This document shows, piece by piece, positions 12,350 to 24,800 of a stretch of DNA of 64,000 bases; positions within the stretch are counted from its first letter, which is position 1; each line of letters starts with the position of its first letter. The notes under the pieces are model-generated. The model saw only the letters and a program-made list of their open reading frames with translations. It was not told the origin of the DNA and did no database searches. A program made the translations under genes and the position numbers. The stretch is from Syngnathus acus (lineage: Eukaryota; Chordata; Actinopteri; Syngnathiformes; Syngnathidae), in the NCBI RefSeq assembly GCF_901709675.1, contig NC_051090.1, positions 370,842 to 434,841 on the forward strand, in the 5' to 3' direction.

Positions 12350-13849
12350 CAGCGTTAGCGTTGTTCTGCATTCCGCAGGCAAGTTTGCTCTTGGAGGAGC
12401 ATCTAGTCATATGTTTCATATGTATTGCTCTTATTTTGAACTTGCTCGAATGAGACTGACAAAGACCTCGCTCGACTGTGTGTGGCAAAAATGACGCTGT
12501 CACACTTAGCACAAGCTCTGGAAACACAGTGGCATCAAGCGGAAGCTCAAGGCACCTCTATTCCATTGCTGGAATGAGCAAGGAAGGACAAAAGCCTTGA
12601 CATGAAAGCAAAACCATCCATTACTAAACAAATGGCCAAAGATGAAGCACATCCACCTCCAAAATGGATGACGACAACAACAAGGCAGGCTGCTGATCAA
12701 TCATGGGGCTCCAACAACTGAGGAGGGACTTTCGTTTTACAAATGTCTTTTGAGAATCAAATGATTGGGCAGGCAGCTTAAAGTGACACGCTAATCATTT
12801 GACTCCGTGTGGAAAATGAGATGGGCTGTTATTGAACGAGAAGAACGCAGAAAGCAATCGGCCTAAAAATAGAATCGTTCTCAAAAGGATCACTAAATGA
12901 GGATGCTAGATGCAAGAACCAGGCCCGGGCCAGCTAGCAATATGTATTAATAGACTCGGTGAGGCGATGCAGACAAAAGACCTTTGAAATGTGTCGCAAT
13001 GAAGATGCTAATGAAATATTCCCTTTGATTAGAAGGAGCCTTTTGTACATGTTACAGCTCTCCAGCAGAAGTCCATCTCACCAAACTACACACTGCAGCA
13101 CCAAAGCAATCTACAGACACAAAAAGGATGCTTGCAACTTAAACAAGTGCTCAATAGATGCTCAATAGAATTTAAGAAGAGACAAATATTAGGTAAGATA
13201 TCACAATGTTTGTGGGCTCATACGTATGTATATCATTGAACAGGTGTGTATGAAATTGAAGGCGCACACGAGCGCTTGCAGTCATGCTCGGTTCTCGAGA
13301 TGCTTGGAAGGAAGGGCACGTCAAGTGAACATTTTGTTGAGAACTATGCACGGATGTACACGGTTTATCTGCACAGTGCCCACTCAATCTGGACCCCGTT
13401 GCAAAGCCATAAAACGATTGAATGACCATGACAATTGATGGGAGCCACAAACGCACGCGCATGTGCACGGATTGCAAATTCCCATCATACGTATGTACGT
13501 ATGTGCAAATTCATGAGTTGCTATTATTGTTAGAGTGAGGCATCATACAACAATGCTACAACAATTGATGTGGTATGTTAGCTGTCAAAGCGTCTATCCT
13601 GTCTTTCTGCAAGTTAGCTGTCAAAGAGTCGATCCTATTTTAGTGCCTCGCTGCCGCTGCAAACTGGCGCAAGGCACACCATCTTCTATTCTCTGTCGTC
13701 TTTTGTCTTCCACGTCAACTCAATAAATGCGTGTTGCCTTACGTTGCAGAGCCGAATAGTTATCCATCCCCAGGCTGCAGGTGGCGCTTCCAATTTCCAG
13801 AGAAAGAATGGAGAAAAGACGAGGAGTGGCGGGGGGGGGGGGGAGAAAC

Positions 13850-14350
13850 AGCCCTGTACCGGTCGGCGTCGTCGGATCAATCAGACCGAGCGAGCCTGGG
13901 TGATTCCGAGACAGGTACCTTGACCCGGTCCGCCGCCCGTCGCATCTTTAACGCCCCCGTAGGCAGAAAGCGGAGATGAGCTCATCGGTCCGCTCGGGCT
14001 CCAGCACCGCTGGGTGCTTTAAATCCAGCCAGCAAGTCGGATGCCACCGCTCAGTCAATTCCAGACATAAATCAAAGATCAATTATGACACGGTGCGCAC
14101 AATTCAAGATGCACCAAAGAGGAGGAGCTGGACCGCGGGAAAAAGATACGTCCTTGTGCGTGCGTGCGTGCGTGCGTGAGCCCGCTGCATTCAGTGGGAG
14201 CGTCTCCTCCCTCCCATCTATCTCCCTCAGAGGAGGAGGAGGAGGAGGACGAGGACGAGGACGAGGACGAGGATGAGGAGGAGGAGGAGGAGGGAGAGTC
14301 AGCGAGCCTGCGAGCGAGCAGGCGGGGAGATGGATGAATATGGGACGAGG
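13850..14350. promoter_or_regulatory. CpG-rich block, candidate lrrc7 promoter
   Basis: This stretch is clearly richer in CG dinucleotides than its surroundings and includes GTCCGCCGCCCGTCGC-like sequence near 13930. It is followed by a GAGGACGAGG purine tract at about 14229-14292. It lies 5.8 kb upstream of the lrrc7 ATG in the correct direction, and that gene appears to need a non-coding first exon. No TATA box or splice junction was fixed. Confidence 0.3.
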
Positions 14351-14966
14351 ATGTGGAAGGTATGTTTGCGCGTGAGAAAGCGAGACGGGGAGACGGGGGA
14401 CAGAAAAAATGAATCTATTTTTTTCATCTTGCTTGCTCTCGCTCAAACACACACAAGCACACGCACACACACACATGCGCCCCACAGCCACCCAACACAC
14501 GCTCCTGGTTTACTGCTGCGCTTGTCCACGTTGGAGCCTATACAGCCGAGTTGCGTGGAACAACCTGGAGTATTGGCTAATCAATGGCAGGGCACAAACA
14601 ACTATTGACATTCGCACCTGTGAACAATTAAACTAGCATCCATATTTCTGGAATGAGCCAGAGCACCCGCAGAAAAGAAAAGATGCAGAGCGCCTGCCCC
14701 GAGCCTTTATGTAAAACAGTAACGTTTGAAATCTTGACTGTTAACCAATTACGCTTTGGTGTTTCCACCATTTTTTATTTGCTGACATAACCACTAGGCA
14801 GCACTAATTGAGGTCAAAATAAATCAATGAAGAAAAGTAGCGACACAACCGCAGGCCTTTACGACCACGACGGGAAATGCAAATGGAAGAAGACCAATGG
14901 CAAGAAAGTAAGACTTTGTGGCTTTTGGAGATGGATGGGACTTTTTGTCACTCTGCCCCATATAGT

Positions 14967-15294
14967 TAAAGTTAAAGTTAAGTTAAAGTCCCAATGATCG
15001 TCACACACACATCTGGGTGTGGTGAAATTTGTCCTCTGCATTGAACCCATCCCCGTGTGATTTTAATCCATCCCCTGGGGGAGAGGGGAGCAGTGAGCAG
15101 CAGCGGTGCCGCCGGGCTCGGGAATCAGTTGGTGATCTAACCCCCCAATTCCAACCCTTAATGCTGAGTGCCAAGCAGGGAGGCAATGGCTCCCATTTTT
15201 ATAGTCTTTGGTATGACCCGGCCGGCCGGGGTTTCAACCCACAACCTTCCAGTCTCAGGGCGGACACTCTACCACTAGGCCACTGAGCTGGTCG
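14967..15294 (-). mobile_element. tRNA-derived SINE, apparently full length
   Basis: On the minus strand the 328-bp element starts with a tRNA-like head. Box A is near 15281-15263 (GGCCTAGTGGTAGAGTG) and box B near 15246-15228 (GGTTGTGGGTTGAAACC). A body with TCACTGCTCCCCTCTCCCC follows, and the tail is repeated TTTAACT. The flanks share TATAGT (14961-14966 and 15295-15300), a likely target-site duplication. It is non-coding and sits in the intergenic region upstream of lrrc7. Confidence 0.85.
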
Positions 15295-15456
15295 TATAGT
15301 ATTTATGAGGTCAGGTTAGCATTTTTCCCAACAAATGCTCAGTAAAGTGTAGCGCTTTAAATTCCACTGCAATCCTGCGTCACATGATGCAGCCGTCCAA
15401 GCCTTGTGTTGACATTGATTCTATACGTATGATGCCAAAGCAGCAGTAGAAGCTTT

Positions 15457-15457
<1 letters not shown>

Positions 15458-15503
<46 letters not shown>

Positions 15504-15528
15504 GCTGCCTGGCTGCCTGGCTGCCTGG

Positions 15529-15567
<39 letters not shown>

Positions 15568-15653
15568 GCTGCCTGGCTGCCTGGCTGCCTGGCTGCCTGC
15601 CTGCCTGCCTGCCCGCCTGCCCGCCTGCCCGCCTGCCCGCCTGCCCGCCTGCC
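15458..15653. repeat. (CCTG)n array with GGCTG and CCCG variants
   Basis: About 195 bp of CCTG units with blocks of CTGG and CCCG variants. The variant blocks recur, which suggests internal segmental duplication within the array. Confidence 0.95.
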
Positions 15654-17458
15654 TATAAGTGACCCCCTTCTCTTTATTCCGAGCTTGTGGAATCGTCCAT
15701 AGCGACCAGCTTTTCTTTTGCCAGATTGACCATTCAATGAATATTGAGAATGGATGTTTAATGTATCACATTAGTGCTCCTTCTCCGCCCACTTCATTTG
15801 TGTGTCTTTCCAGTCATCCCAGTCAGCCATACAGCTAAGCAAGCCCTAGACATCTGTATGCAGGCAGAGTCAACCTGCAAGACGTGATCCCATTGGCCCA
15901 TTTCCAATGCTGTGGCAGCGGATCGTTTGCGGACAGTTATTGTCCAGCACCATTGACAACATTGATTGCATTCAGCGACATGACTCAGGTCTGGGACAAT
16001 TCCAAATGGCTTGCTTTAAGTGGGATTAAGACGGGATTTTCTCATTTGGATGTTCTTGTAATGTGCTCTCAGGAGTGACTCACTCCATTTTTTTTCCCTC
16101 CCGTATGTGTAAGCCATTAAGCGGCAAGGACTGACGATGCGGTCACAAAGTATCATTTGCGAGTGCTTCGTCTAGCGTGAAGCAGCTTCGCTCTTCTTGT
16201 GAGAAGAAAAAAGTCATTACAGCAAACTCCACTCACAAAAGGAGAAGGAAATCTTGCCAGCAAAAGGTGTGAAGTTGTGCACTCCGAGATGCCACCTCGT
16301 GATACAGATTCCATCTTTCTTTTCACTTGGAAAGGCGCTTGCTTTTCCTGACTCAGCGAACATGCATGATTAGGGACAGTTACCATAGCAACAGCAGATC
16401 GTGAGAAGGAGAGAGGAAGGACATGGGCATGGGGAGAATCAAGCTGCACAATGACAACTGGCCACATACTATGTACACGCACTTCCACACTTGAGATGGA
16501 TGGCTTCAGATGACCACTGCGTTGCTTGGACCCGAACCTTCTTACAACACCAGAATCATCAGCAACATTGTTTGGCAAAGTCAACAACAAATCCAGTTTC
16601 ACATCAAAGCTCATTAGGTATCATCGGAAGGCGTTCAATGAACCAAAGTTCAAATTCAGGTAGAACTCAAATCATTGAGTGCGCTACGGCTGCATGATTG
16701 TGGGCGGGCGGAAAATGCCCTCCAAGTGGCCACTCAACGCCGGCTAACATCATCTGCAAGTGGAGATTTGCCGTCGATCATCAAGCAAGGGTGTCGCACT
16801 CAATTTATGTGGAGGGCTTGTGTCTTAAAAGTACAACTACTTGCACAATAGAAACGAAGAACGCCTGGCTCCTACCTTTACTGTTGACCAATGAGGTTGT
16901 TGCGGTGGATGCAGGCTTGGCGTGGCGCTTGTGCTAGCAGTCGCCCTCAGTGACGCTCGGGGTCTCCGGGTGACGACGGCGGCGGCGGCGGCCTGCGCTC
17001 GCTCAAATTCATCCCTACTTCCTAATGACTCCAGAGTGAGCAGCAGTCCTTCTTGCCTCACAAGCCCTATAGGTCTTCTGTGGAAAAAGAACAATATCCA
17101 TTTGAGGCCAGCGACTTTCCTTCTGTTCATTCTTGTCCAAATCATCATCAGAATAATCACAATAGAGAACAGAACCGTCATTTGGTGTCATTTTCAAATC
17201 CTGTCCACCTTTATACGCTCATCGGTCTCACTCTTGCGCTCTCGGTCCAATCCATCATTGCATAGTGGCAGTGATGGGTGAATTAATAAAGGAATCTTAA
17301 TGGAATGCAAGTCCCAGAGGTCTGCCTTTCTGGGTGGGACGTCGTCGGTGACACAGAGAGCGGGCACATTATATACTACATAAGAGCATACATACTGCAT
17401 GCCCCTTTCTTCACATGCACTACTGGAGGAAGACAAAAGCAATGTATACAGCGGGCGA

Positions 17459-17743
17459 GCCATCCATCCGTCCGTCCGTCCGTCCTTCCATCCATCCATC
17501 CATCCATCCATCCATCCATCCATCCATCCATCCATCCATCCATCCATCCATCCATCCATCCATCCATCCATCCATCCATCCATCCATCCATCCATCCATC
17601 CACCCACCCACCCTTCCATCCATCCACCCATCCATCCATCCATCCATCCATCCATCCATCCATCCATCCATCCATCCATCCATCCATCCATCCATCCATC
17701 CATCCATCCATCCATCCATCCATCCATCCATCCATCCATCATC
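17459..17743. repeat. (CATC)n microsatellite, about 70 units
   Basis: About 285 bp of CATC with short CGTC and CACC interruptions. All plus-strand frames read as HPSI repeats and none is a gene. Confidence 0.97.
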
Positions 17744-18235
17744 AGCGTGCCCCTATGGCTGCAGAGGAAAAGGAGGAGAGGAGAAGGGTGAAGAGATGAG
17801 GACACTGAGAGCAGGCAGGGAGGGAAAAGGACAATATCAATACCAAAAGAAAAAGTTTGGTACAATCAGAGAGCAAAAATCTGGATACCTGTCAAATTCA
17901 TATGAAAAAGAATGCAATAATATTGCACTACTATCACATTTGCAATGGCTGGCAGGCCACGAGTGGATCTCATTCAATAGTGGGTGAAGGTGAATCTTGG
18001 GTCGTGGTAGATGCTGATGCCACGTAGTGGCAAAAGGTGGAACTGCACGAGCATGCAGTCGCGAGACCATCATCTATCTCCATGCTAGAAGCGGGAAGAA
18101 AGCCTGCCATCAAGTTGCCATCAGATAATGACTTGGGACATATGCACAATGTGGAAGAGGAATGACTTGATTTTCCCATTTTCTCTCAGAGCCCGCTTGC
18201 GTTACGTGATACAAATCGGAACATTGTGCAATGTA

Positions 18236-18239
18236 GGGA

Positions 18240-18302
<63 letters not shown>
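18236..18302. repeat. (GAAA)n microsatellite
   Basis: About 16 pure GAAA units in intergenic DNA. Confidence 0.95.
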
Positions 18303-18854
18303 GAATGGCTGGTAAAAGAAAGGGCGAAATCTTCAAGCAATGTAAAGAAGAAAGAGGAGTGTGTCTTGCTGAGGCCCAGGGGGTGTCCTGTGTTCCCACA
18401 ATGCTTTGCTCTAACCTACTTTGGTATTTCTGTTTCTGTCTTTGTCTCTCTCTGCACTGCCCTGAGTGGGCCGCTGTGTGACTTTTTGTGTAACGCGCAC
18501 ACTTCTGCACTTTTGCTGTCGTGTAACCAGTCGGAAAGAACCTACCCACATTTATATAAGCAACAAATATGCAATCACCTATGCAGGACTTTTAGAGTTG
18601 TGGGGGCTGAGTGGGCAGCCCATGCAATCAGCTCAGCAACATTCGGTTGCCATGGAAACTAATTAGCAGCACACAGAGTCTTGAAATATCACCATCAAAG
18701 TGTGCTGATGTGACTACAGTGGCTACGTTCATACGGACGCATTTATTCGGATCAAATGGCAATCACAATGTTTTTCTTCGGTTTGACTTTCATTTCCGGC
18801 CTATTTGGTCAATCTGCGCATGTCCATGTGCATGCGCCTTGATAACCGTCATGT

Positions 18855-19195
18855 TTTGTTCTCTGCTCTTCCCAAGTCTTGTCGCAAAAGTCTCCAGTGG
18901 GTGCAAAACGCTGCAGCTAGACTGCTCTCCAGGACGCGAGAGTTTTTAACCCTATTGATTACCCTGACCGATACGAGGCAACTTGCACTTGAGATGTTAT
19001 TTGACTAAGCCATAAAACAGTTCATGGCTTAGCGCCTTCCTATCCGATCGACCTAGCGGCGTCCCGAAACCTTCGCCGGTGAGCCCAAAGGCCAAAAGCA
19101 AGTCGGCAGGGTCAAGAGCATTCTCGATGAGGGCTCCAGAGCGTGGGAATGCCAGCATATCAGAGCCGCTACCTCAGTAGAAGACACCATTGGAA
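18855..19195 (+). mobile_element. Decayed LINE reverse-transcriptase 3' fragment
   Basis: The plus strand reads KSLQWVQNAAARLLSRT, then after frame shifts fragments such as SKSAGSRAFSMRAPE. These resemble the C-terminal end of fish L2/Rex-type LINE ORF2 proteins, where a VQNAAARLL motif precedes a conserved tail. The frame is broken several times, so this is a dead remnant. Family assignment is from memory. Confidence 0.6.
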
Positions 19196-20290
19196 ACACA
19201 TTTTGATGCTATGGCCTTTAATTAACCTGCGCTAGCCCATTTAGCTGCGCTTTTTGCTGGGCACAGGGAGGGAGCGAGCCAGCGGCGAGCCAGCATCAAA
19301 TGCTAAGAGCGGCTGGGCACCCTCCTAGCCGCATAGCGTCGGTCTCCTGTTTTTCCATTCATTTCGTCATAGAGCCAACAAGGCTGTGCACAAGTGGACG
19401 CACGCTACAATCCAACTGCATTTTGCACAAATCCGGGACATCTCAGTGTCCCGTTTTTTGGCCTTCTTCACGGGACAGGCGGTGAAAATCGGGGCCAATC
19501 CGGGACAGGTGGCAACTCTGACGGTGACTGAAAAGCTGACAAGTATCTGCTCAAGTCTCCAAGTCATGCAACACAACAAGTAGAAGAAATGCCTTTGCAG
19601 CACAAACCAACCAACACACCTGATCCCAAAGTGGCGTGTCCTCAGATGGTAAAGAAGAGGAGTCCCACTGGCAGAAGCAGTCAAGCAGAAAGTGCAAAAG
19701 TGACTCGTTAGGCTACGGGGAAAGCAGCTGCCGTCTTACCCGACCGACCGAGGTCACTGGCACTTCTCGGCTAGCCTGCTAGCACACGTCCTACACTATG
19801 TGCGCTTCAAACTAGATGCCATGCAAGGATTTACAGTGCAAGTAGCCAATGGCATCATCTCCATGCGCGCACACACACACACACCTATGTTTGATATATT
19901 TAGTCTGTCCCAGTGTATCACGCACACAATGGAAACACTCTTGACACATAACAGCCGCAAAACACAAGTGTTGCATATTTATGTTGAGCTCCCTGAAGCA
20001 TTATGTAATTGGTCGTCCTCCTCCTTCCTCTTATGCAGATATTTGACAAGCCTTGACATCAAACCCCAACATATGGATCAATTCTTGCAACAATACTTGG
20101 ATTTGGTCGAGCTGGCATCTTTTATGGTGGTTGGCCTATTAAATCGTGATAGTGTCAAAAGGATTTCAACACCCACACAGCAGAGAGCCTTTTCTTCACT
20201 CCCACGCATCCATAAAATGAAAAACAGTCAAAGGCTGTCCCAATAAGTCCACCAAATAGCATTGGTGTGAAGAGCTCAAGAAAAAAAGCC

Positions 20291-20516
20291 AAGGCAAGGC
20301 AATACATGGCAAGGCAAGGCAATACATGGCGAGGCGAGGCAGGGGGGCGAGGCAGGGGGCAAGGCAAGGCAAGGCAAGCAAGGCAAGGCAAGGCAAGGCA
20401 AGGCAAGGCAAGGCAAGGCAAGGCAAGGCAAGGCAAGGCAGGCAAGGCAAGGAAAGGCAAGAAAAGGAAAGGCAAGAAAGGAAAGGCAAAGGAAAGGAAA
20501 GGAAAGGAAAGGAAAG
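20291..20516. repeat. (AAGGC)n pentanucleotide array
   Basis: About 225 bp of AAGGC units that decay into AAAGG on the right. The strand asymmetry (purine-rich plus strand) gives long R/K/Q or L/P open frames that are not genes. Confidence 0.95.
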
Positions 20517-20999
20517 TCTCACCAACAAATGCACCTTCTTCGTCCAGCCCTTTTTCCTCAGCCGACTTTTCCCAGGGCTCCCGGCGCATTCATCGTTTCC
20601 CACAAGGAAAGGAGGGAAAAATACAGGAAAGATTTGAAATCACAAGCATCCTTCTGGCTCTGCTCTTTTCTTCCCGGCCATCCAATTTCTTCCCAGTCTC
20701 CGGAGGAAAGCCAGAGCAACAGTGATACACTGCTGCGCTGCAGGAGACTGAACGTCAATCACACGCGGGTAACCTTGGGAACCAGCGGGCCCGCCCCCAG
20801 CTTGCTTGCCCAATGGCGGAGCAAGGAGTCACAAGTCCAAATGGATCCACAGATGGATAGCCAAAGCTGCGATGGGATCATGTGCAGAGCCAAACAAATA
20901 GCGGCCAATTGCAGTACTTGTGAATTCTCGGCTTCTCCCTCTCGCCTCTGACTTCAGAGCCTTTATTTGATAGTTGCCTAGCAACAGATGGGCATGAGA

Positions 21000-21001
<2 letters not shown>

Positions 21002-21055
<54 letters not shown>
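21002..21055. repeat. (GA)n microsatellite
   Basis: About 26 GA units, followed at 21076-21100 by a complementary (CT)n tract. The two could pair as a hairpin. Confidence 0.9.
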
Positions 21056-21058
<3 letters not shown>

Positions 21059-21075
21059 GGAGTTCAAGTCCTTAA

Positions 21076-21106
<31 letters not shown>

Positions 21107-21414
21107 CTGAATATTTTAGTTCTCTGCAGCAGCTCGTGTTGAGCCCATCCTCAACACTTAATGTAATAGCAGTGCTGCTGCAAGTGACGGTATAAAAGGG
21201 ACATGGAGTTGACATTGCGGTCGGTATAAATACTCCCCCAAAAAAACTACAAGTACACAAATCAACTCTATCTGACCACGATAACCTGGTCACCAAATGA
21301 GCTGCCGTTATGACTTTCATGTATTAGACATTGGCTTTTCAGACTGAATTCAACTGGACTGTGCTGTTCAAATAGAACTTGAACAAAACGAATACCAACA
21401 TCTGTTTCAATTCA

Positions 21415-21420
21415 TTTATT
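21415..21420 (-). other. nasp: Candidate nasp polyadenylation signal
   Basis: AATAAA on the minus strand, about 400 nt downstream of the nasp stop codon at 21819-21817. This would give a short 3' UTR. Confidence 0.5.
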
Positions 21421-21816
21421 TGCAAATTGGTTTACTGCAAGTATACAAAACTGGACAGACAAAGCTATGAAAATGGATCTTATTTACAAGAAGAAGAGTT
21501 GGGCAAGCATGCTGGTCTTGAAAAAACAGGATCCAGGGGGCCGCTCACGCTGAAGACTGGACCGCGGGCTGTAAGGAAATGCAATCAATGAGCAAATTGC
21601 AGCTTCATGTGCTTGGACACCCGTACGCAAATTAGCCGTGCTTTTGCACAAAGCACGCAAACCGCCACGTTTGATCATGTCAACAAGTGTGAGTGTACTC
21701 CACATTGAGAAAAAACACCATTCGTGTTCTCTTCAGGGAGCAGGCATTTAGCTTTACCAATTGCCTTCAATCGTGCTTCATTCCAACAAGATTCGCAGCG
21801 CTGGCTGGCTCGCTAG

Positions 21817-24800
21817 CTATTGCCGAACAATCCATCCAAGACCGACACTCGCCTCCTGTGATTTTTGCTCCTCAACTCCATTGTTGGCACTAGAGTCTCC
21901 AGTGCCATTAAGTGTAGCTTCCTGTTTGGCCTGCTTAGCATCAGTGTCCTTGACTGGGCTCTTCTCCTCTGGTTTCCTCTGTGTTGACATATACAAAAAA
22001 AAAACTCAACTGTATTCCACCTTGATTTGGGGAAAGAAAACGTCAGCGCCATGACCACCTAATCCACGACACATGCCCCTCAAAACACGACAATGAGTTT
22101 GGACATTGCAGCAGCAGAACAGGACAAATTGACAAACCTTATTCAACGGACACAAGATCATGGAATGCATACAAGTATCAGGTTTTTGTTCCTTAAATGC
22201 AGCCATCAACTTGTCATGTCAAGCTCTCACCTTTTTCCTAACTAGGTGAGAAATGTCTGAGGCCACTGTAGAAGATGATGCTCCATCCGTCGATTTCATT
22301 GGGCTCTGCGATGGAGAATTTGGTTTTACCGTGAATTCGGATGGTCAGACTACCATTTGGCGGTGAACGCGGCACTCTTACCGGTGTGGGGCCAGCAAAG
22401 GCTGAAGAGCTGCCATTTTCACTCCGGGAGGCTGATGAGGTTGAAGCGCCGCCCTGCAGGTTAGTTACAGAGTTAGATGCTTGCTGGCGTAGGCAAAAAC
22501 CAAGTCCAAAAAAATACTAAGGTTATATTCTCCCGTCCTGCCCAAAACACTTGAGGTTTGCACTTGCATAGATTTTAAATTGCTTGATAATCTGCAAAAT
22601 ATTGTACAATATCTGATGAGAATATTTAACAAGAACTTCAACTTCTGTCAACTCGATTGCAGTTATGGTTTCCGTTGGAAGCCCATCATGACTGACTATG
22701 TACACCAATCACTCAAACTAGAGTTTACTTTGAATGTGCAAAAAAAAAAAAAAAAAAAAGAAAAAAAAAAGACAATTTGCAACAATGGTATTTTGGCTAG
22801 AAACATGAAGTCAACATGATTTGCCTTTTCACGTTCCTGGGCTTTTAGTTTGACACCTGCCGTCTTTATTTCATTCTCTTTAATGAGCAGTTGTCGGGCT
22901 CGGAGTTGCATTGCGGTGGAACACAATTGTTGGCAAATTGCGTCATAATCTTACAAGCAATATGCATTAAAAAAGAAAATAGCACAAAACGTTGAGCATT
23001 GTGTTTATTTTACTGTGGACCTACAAGCGTCTGTTGGATGGCAGCACTGTCTGTTTTGTGGATTTCTTCAGCATCTTCGATTTTTTCTCTAATGTCTGGC
23101 AGAAGCTGCTTCAGTTCTTCCATCTCGGTGGTCGCCTCTTCGGTGCTCTCCGCCGCAGCAATCAAGTTCTGCAACATGGCTATACAAAGTCTACTATCAG
23201 CACTGCAGCACTGGTGCGTTGGACTCCTGGTCAAGTATTTGGCCTTGACGCGGCAAAGGATTTTTTGTGTCGTCAAAGAAAATGCGCAGTCTTACCCAAG
23301 CGGGTTTCAATCACTTTTACGGAGCTGTTGTAGTGTTGAACGGCCTGCCCATACTGGTCCATGTAGCAATGCATGGCGGCGACATGGTAATACGTCTCGG
23401 CCAGCAGACGACTGTGAGGAGGAAGGTGCTTGAGCTGCAGGGCCAAACATTCCTGGAAATCTTCCAGCGCCTGAGGATAGTTTCCTTTGGGACGGACGGG
23501 AGTCGACACAAACGAGGTCATCGTTTGAAAAGCCAAATACAACTTCTAGGTCACTCACGAATAGCAAATATTCCAAAGTCACACAGTTCCGGGTTGCAGC
23601 AGCAAAACGAACATCGACCCAATCTACGGTTTTAATGTTTTTGTTCCCACAACAGGAAGATACCAGTGGAGTAGTGTTATGCCGTTCAAATGTTTACAAT
23701 TGCCACAAAGCCCATTTTCATTTCACTGGCGAAGCACGAGTGGGCAGTCAAGTAGCAGCCCGCCACCAATGACATCTGGCCCTCCACATTACGAGGGGAA
23801 CAAAACAAAACGTGCCGTCTTGTTTCTGTATACAGTAATGACCTCAGTCAGTTCACTTTCAGTTGCAGCGGCTCCTCCAACATGCTCAGCACAAAAAGGC
23901 CCCAACTCAAAGCTCTAACAACATCAAGCATACCTGCTTCTGCGCCAACTTCTCCAAGTTTCAACAAGGTCTGGGCTGCCATGAGCTGCTGCTCTTTGTT
24001 TTCCTTTCTGAAGCAATTCAGACAAAAAAGGTAGGTGAAAGCGAGCAAGAGCAACGCAAATAGCGCACGGATGGATGGATGGATGGCACCTTGCCTCTTA
24101 AAGATGACCTTGGCCACCTCCAGCATTTCCCAAGCCAATTGCAGATTGTCAACGTCGTCATCCTCCTCCTCCTCCTCCTGACATAGTGCCATACAAAGAA
24201 AGGATTACAATTTCACTTGAACAAAAGGCGGCATTTCCAAAACTCAAAATACCTTGTCACCATTTTTGTCCACTTCCCCATCATCGTCGTCTTCATCTGG
24301 GAGAAAAGGAGTCATATTTACAAGCAGCCACAAAAGGTGCAAATGAACTCAAGGTAGAGTAGAAATATTTGAGCGTTCCCTTTAACACCAGCATGTGAAC
24401 TGTTAAAAAATAACCACACCCAGGATGGTGCTGCCTCATCATGCAACTGCATCAAAAGCTCTACTGCCTGCCCTCTGCTTCTTTCTCAGGTTTGGAGTCG
24501 CTGCTTTCCTCAGCCTCAGCGTCTTCAGTCTTGGCCACAGCTTCATTTTCGGGAGACTCGGCCGTCCCCCCAGTGCCGTTTGCTACTCCGTTGACTTGAG
24601 CTTCCTCAGCCGCGCTCTTTGCTCCTCCATTCAATTGGAAGTGAAAGGGCTTTCCAGAGTGGGCTCCAGCTTGTTCTGTCGGCGACTCTGCGAGTCCATT
24701 TTGCAGCTTCACCTCTGTGCCGCTCTCCACGCGACAGCGTGCCGCCTCGGGCTCGGCCGCCATTGCATCATACACCTGCTTTCGAAGCTCATCGCGAGTG

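Larger units (their letters stand above)
8081..13850. other. Upstream region of lrrc7, no gene recognised
   Basis: No conserved protein or RNA gene was recognised on either strand. It contains short simple repeats: CAG at about 8421-8442, AGGGC at about 10700-10732, GGCT at about 11549-11570, plus the CA and CAG arrays listed separately. It may contain non-coding 5' exons of lrrc7. Confidence 0.6.
15300..21400. other. Intergenic region between lrrc7 and nasp, no gene recognised
   Basis: Six kilobases with no recognised gene. They hold tetra- and pentanucleotide arrays (listed separately), a decayed LINE fragment near 18.9-19.2 kb and a GA tract near 21.0 kb. Long open frames here are translations of the repeats. 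Confidence 0.6.

Noticed and set aside
17194-17987. Overlapping open frames of 100-220 residues on both strands rich in HPSI or DGWM
   Set aside because: They are translations of the CATC array in all frames; the flanking sequence has no gene features.
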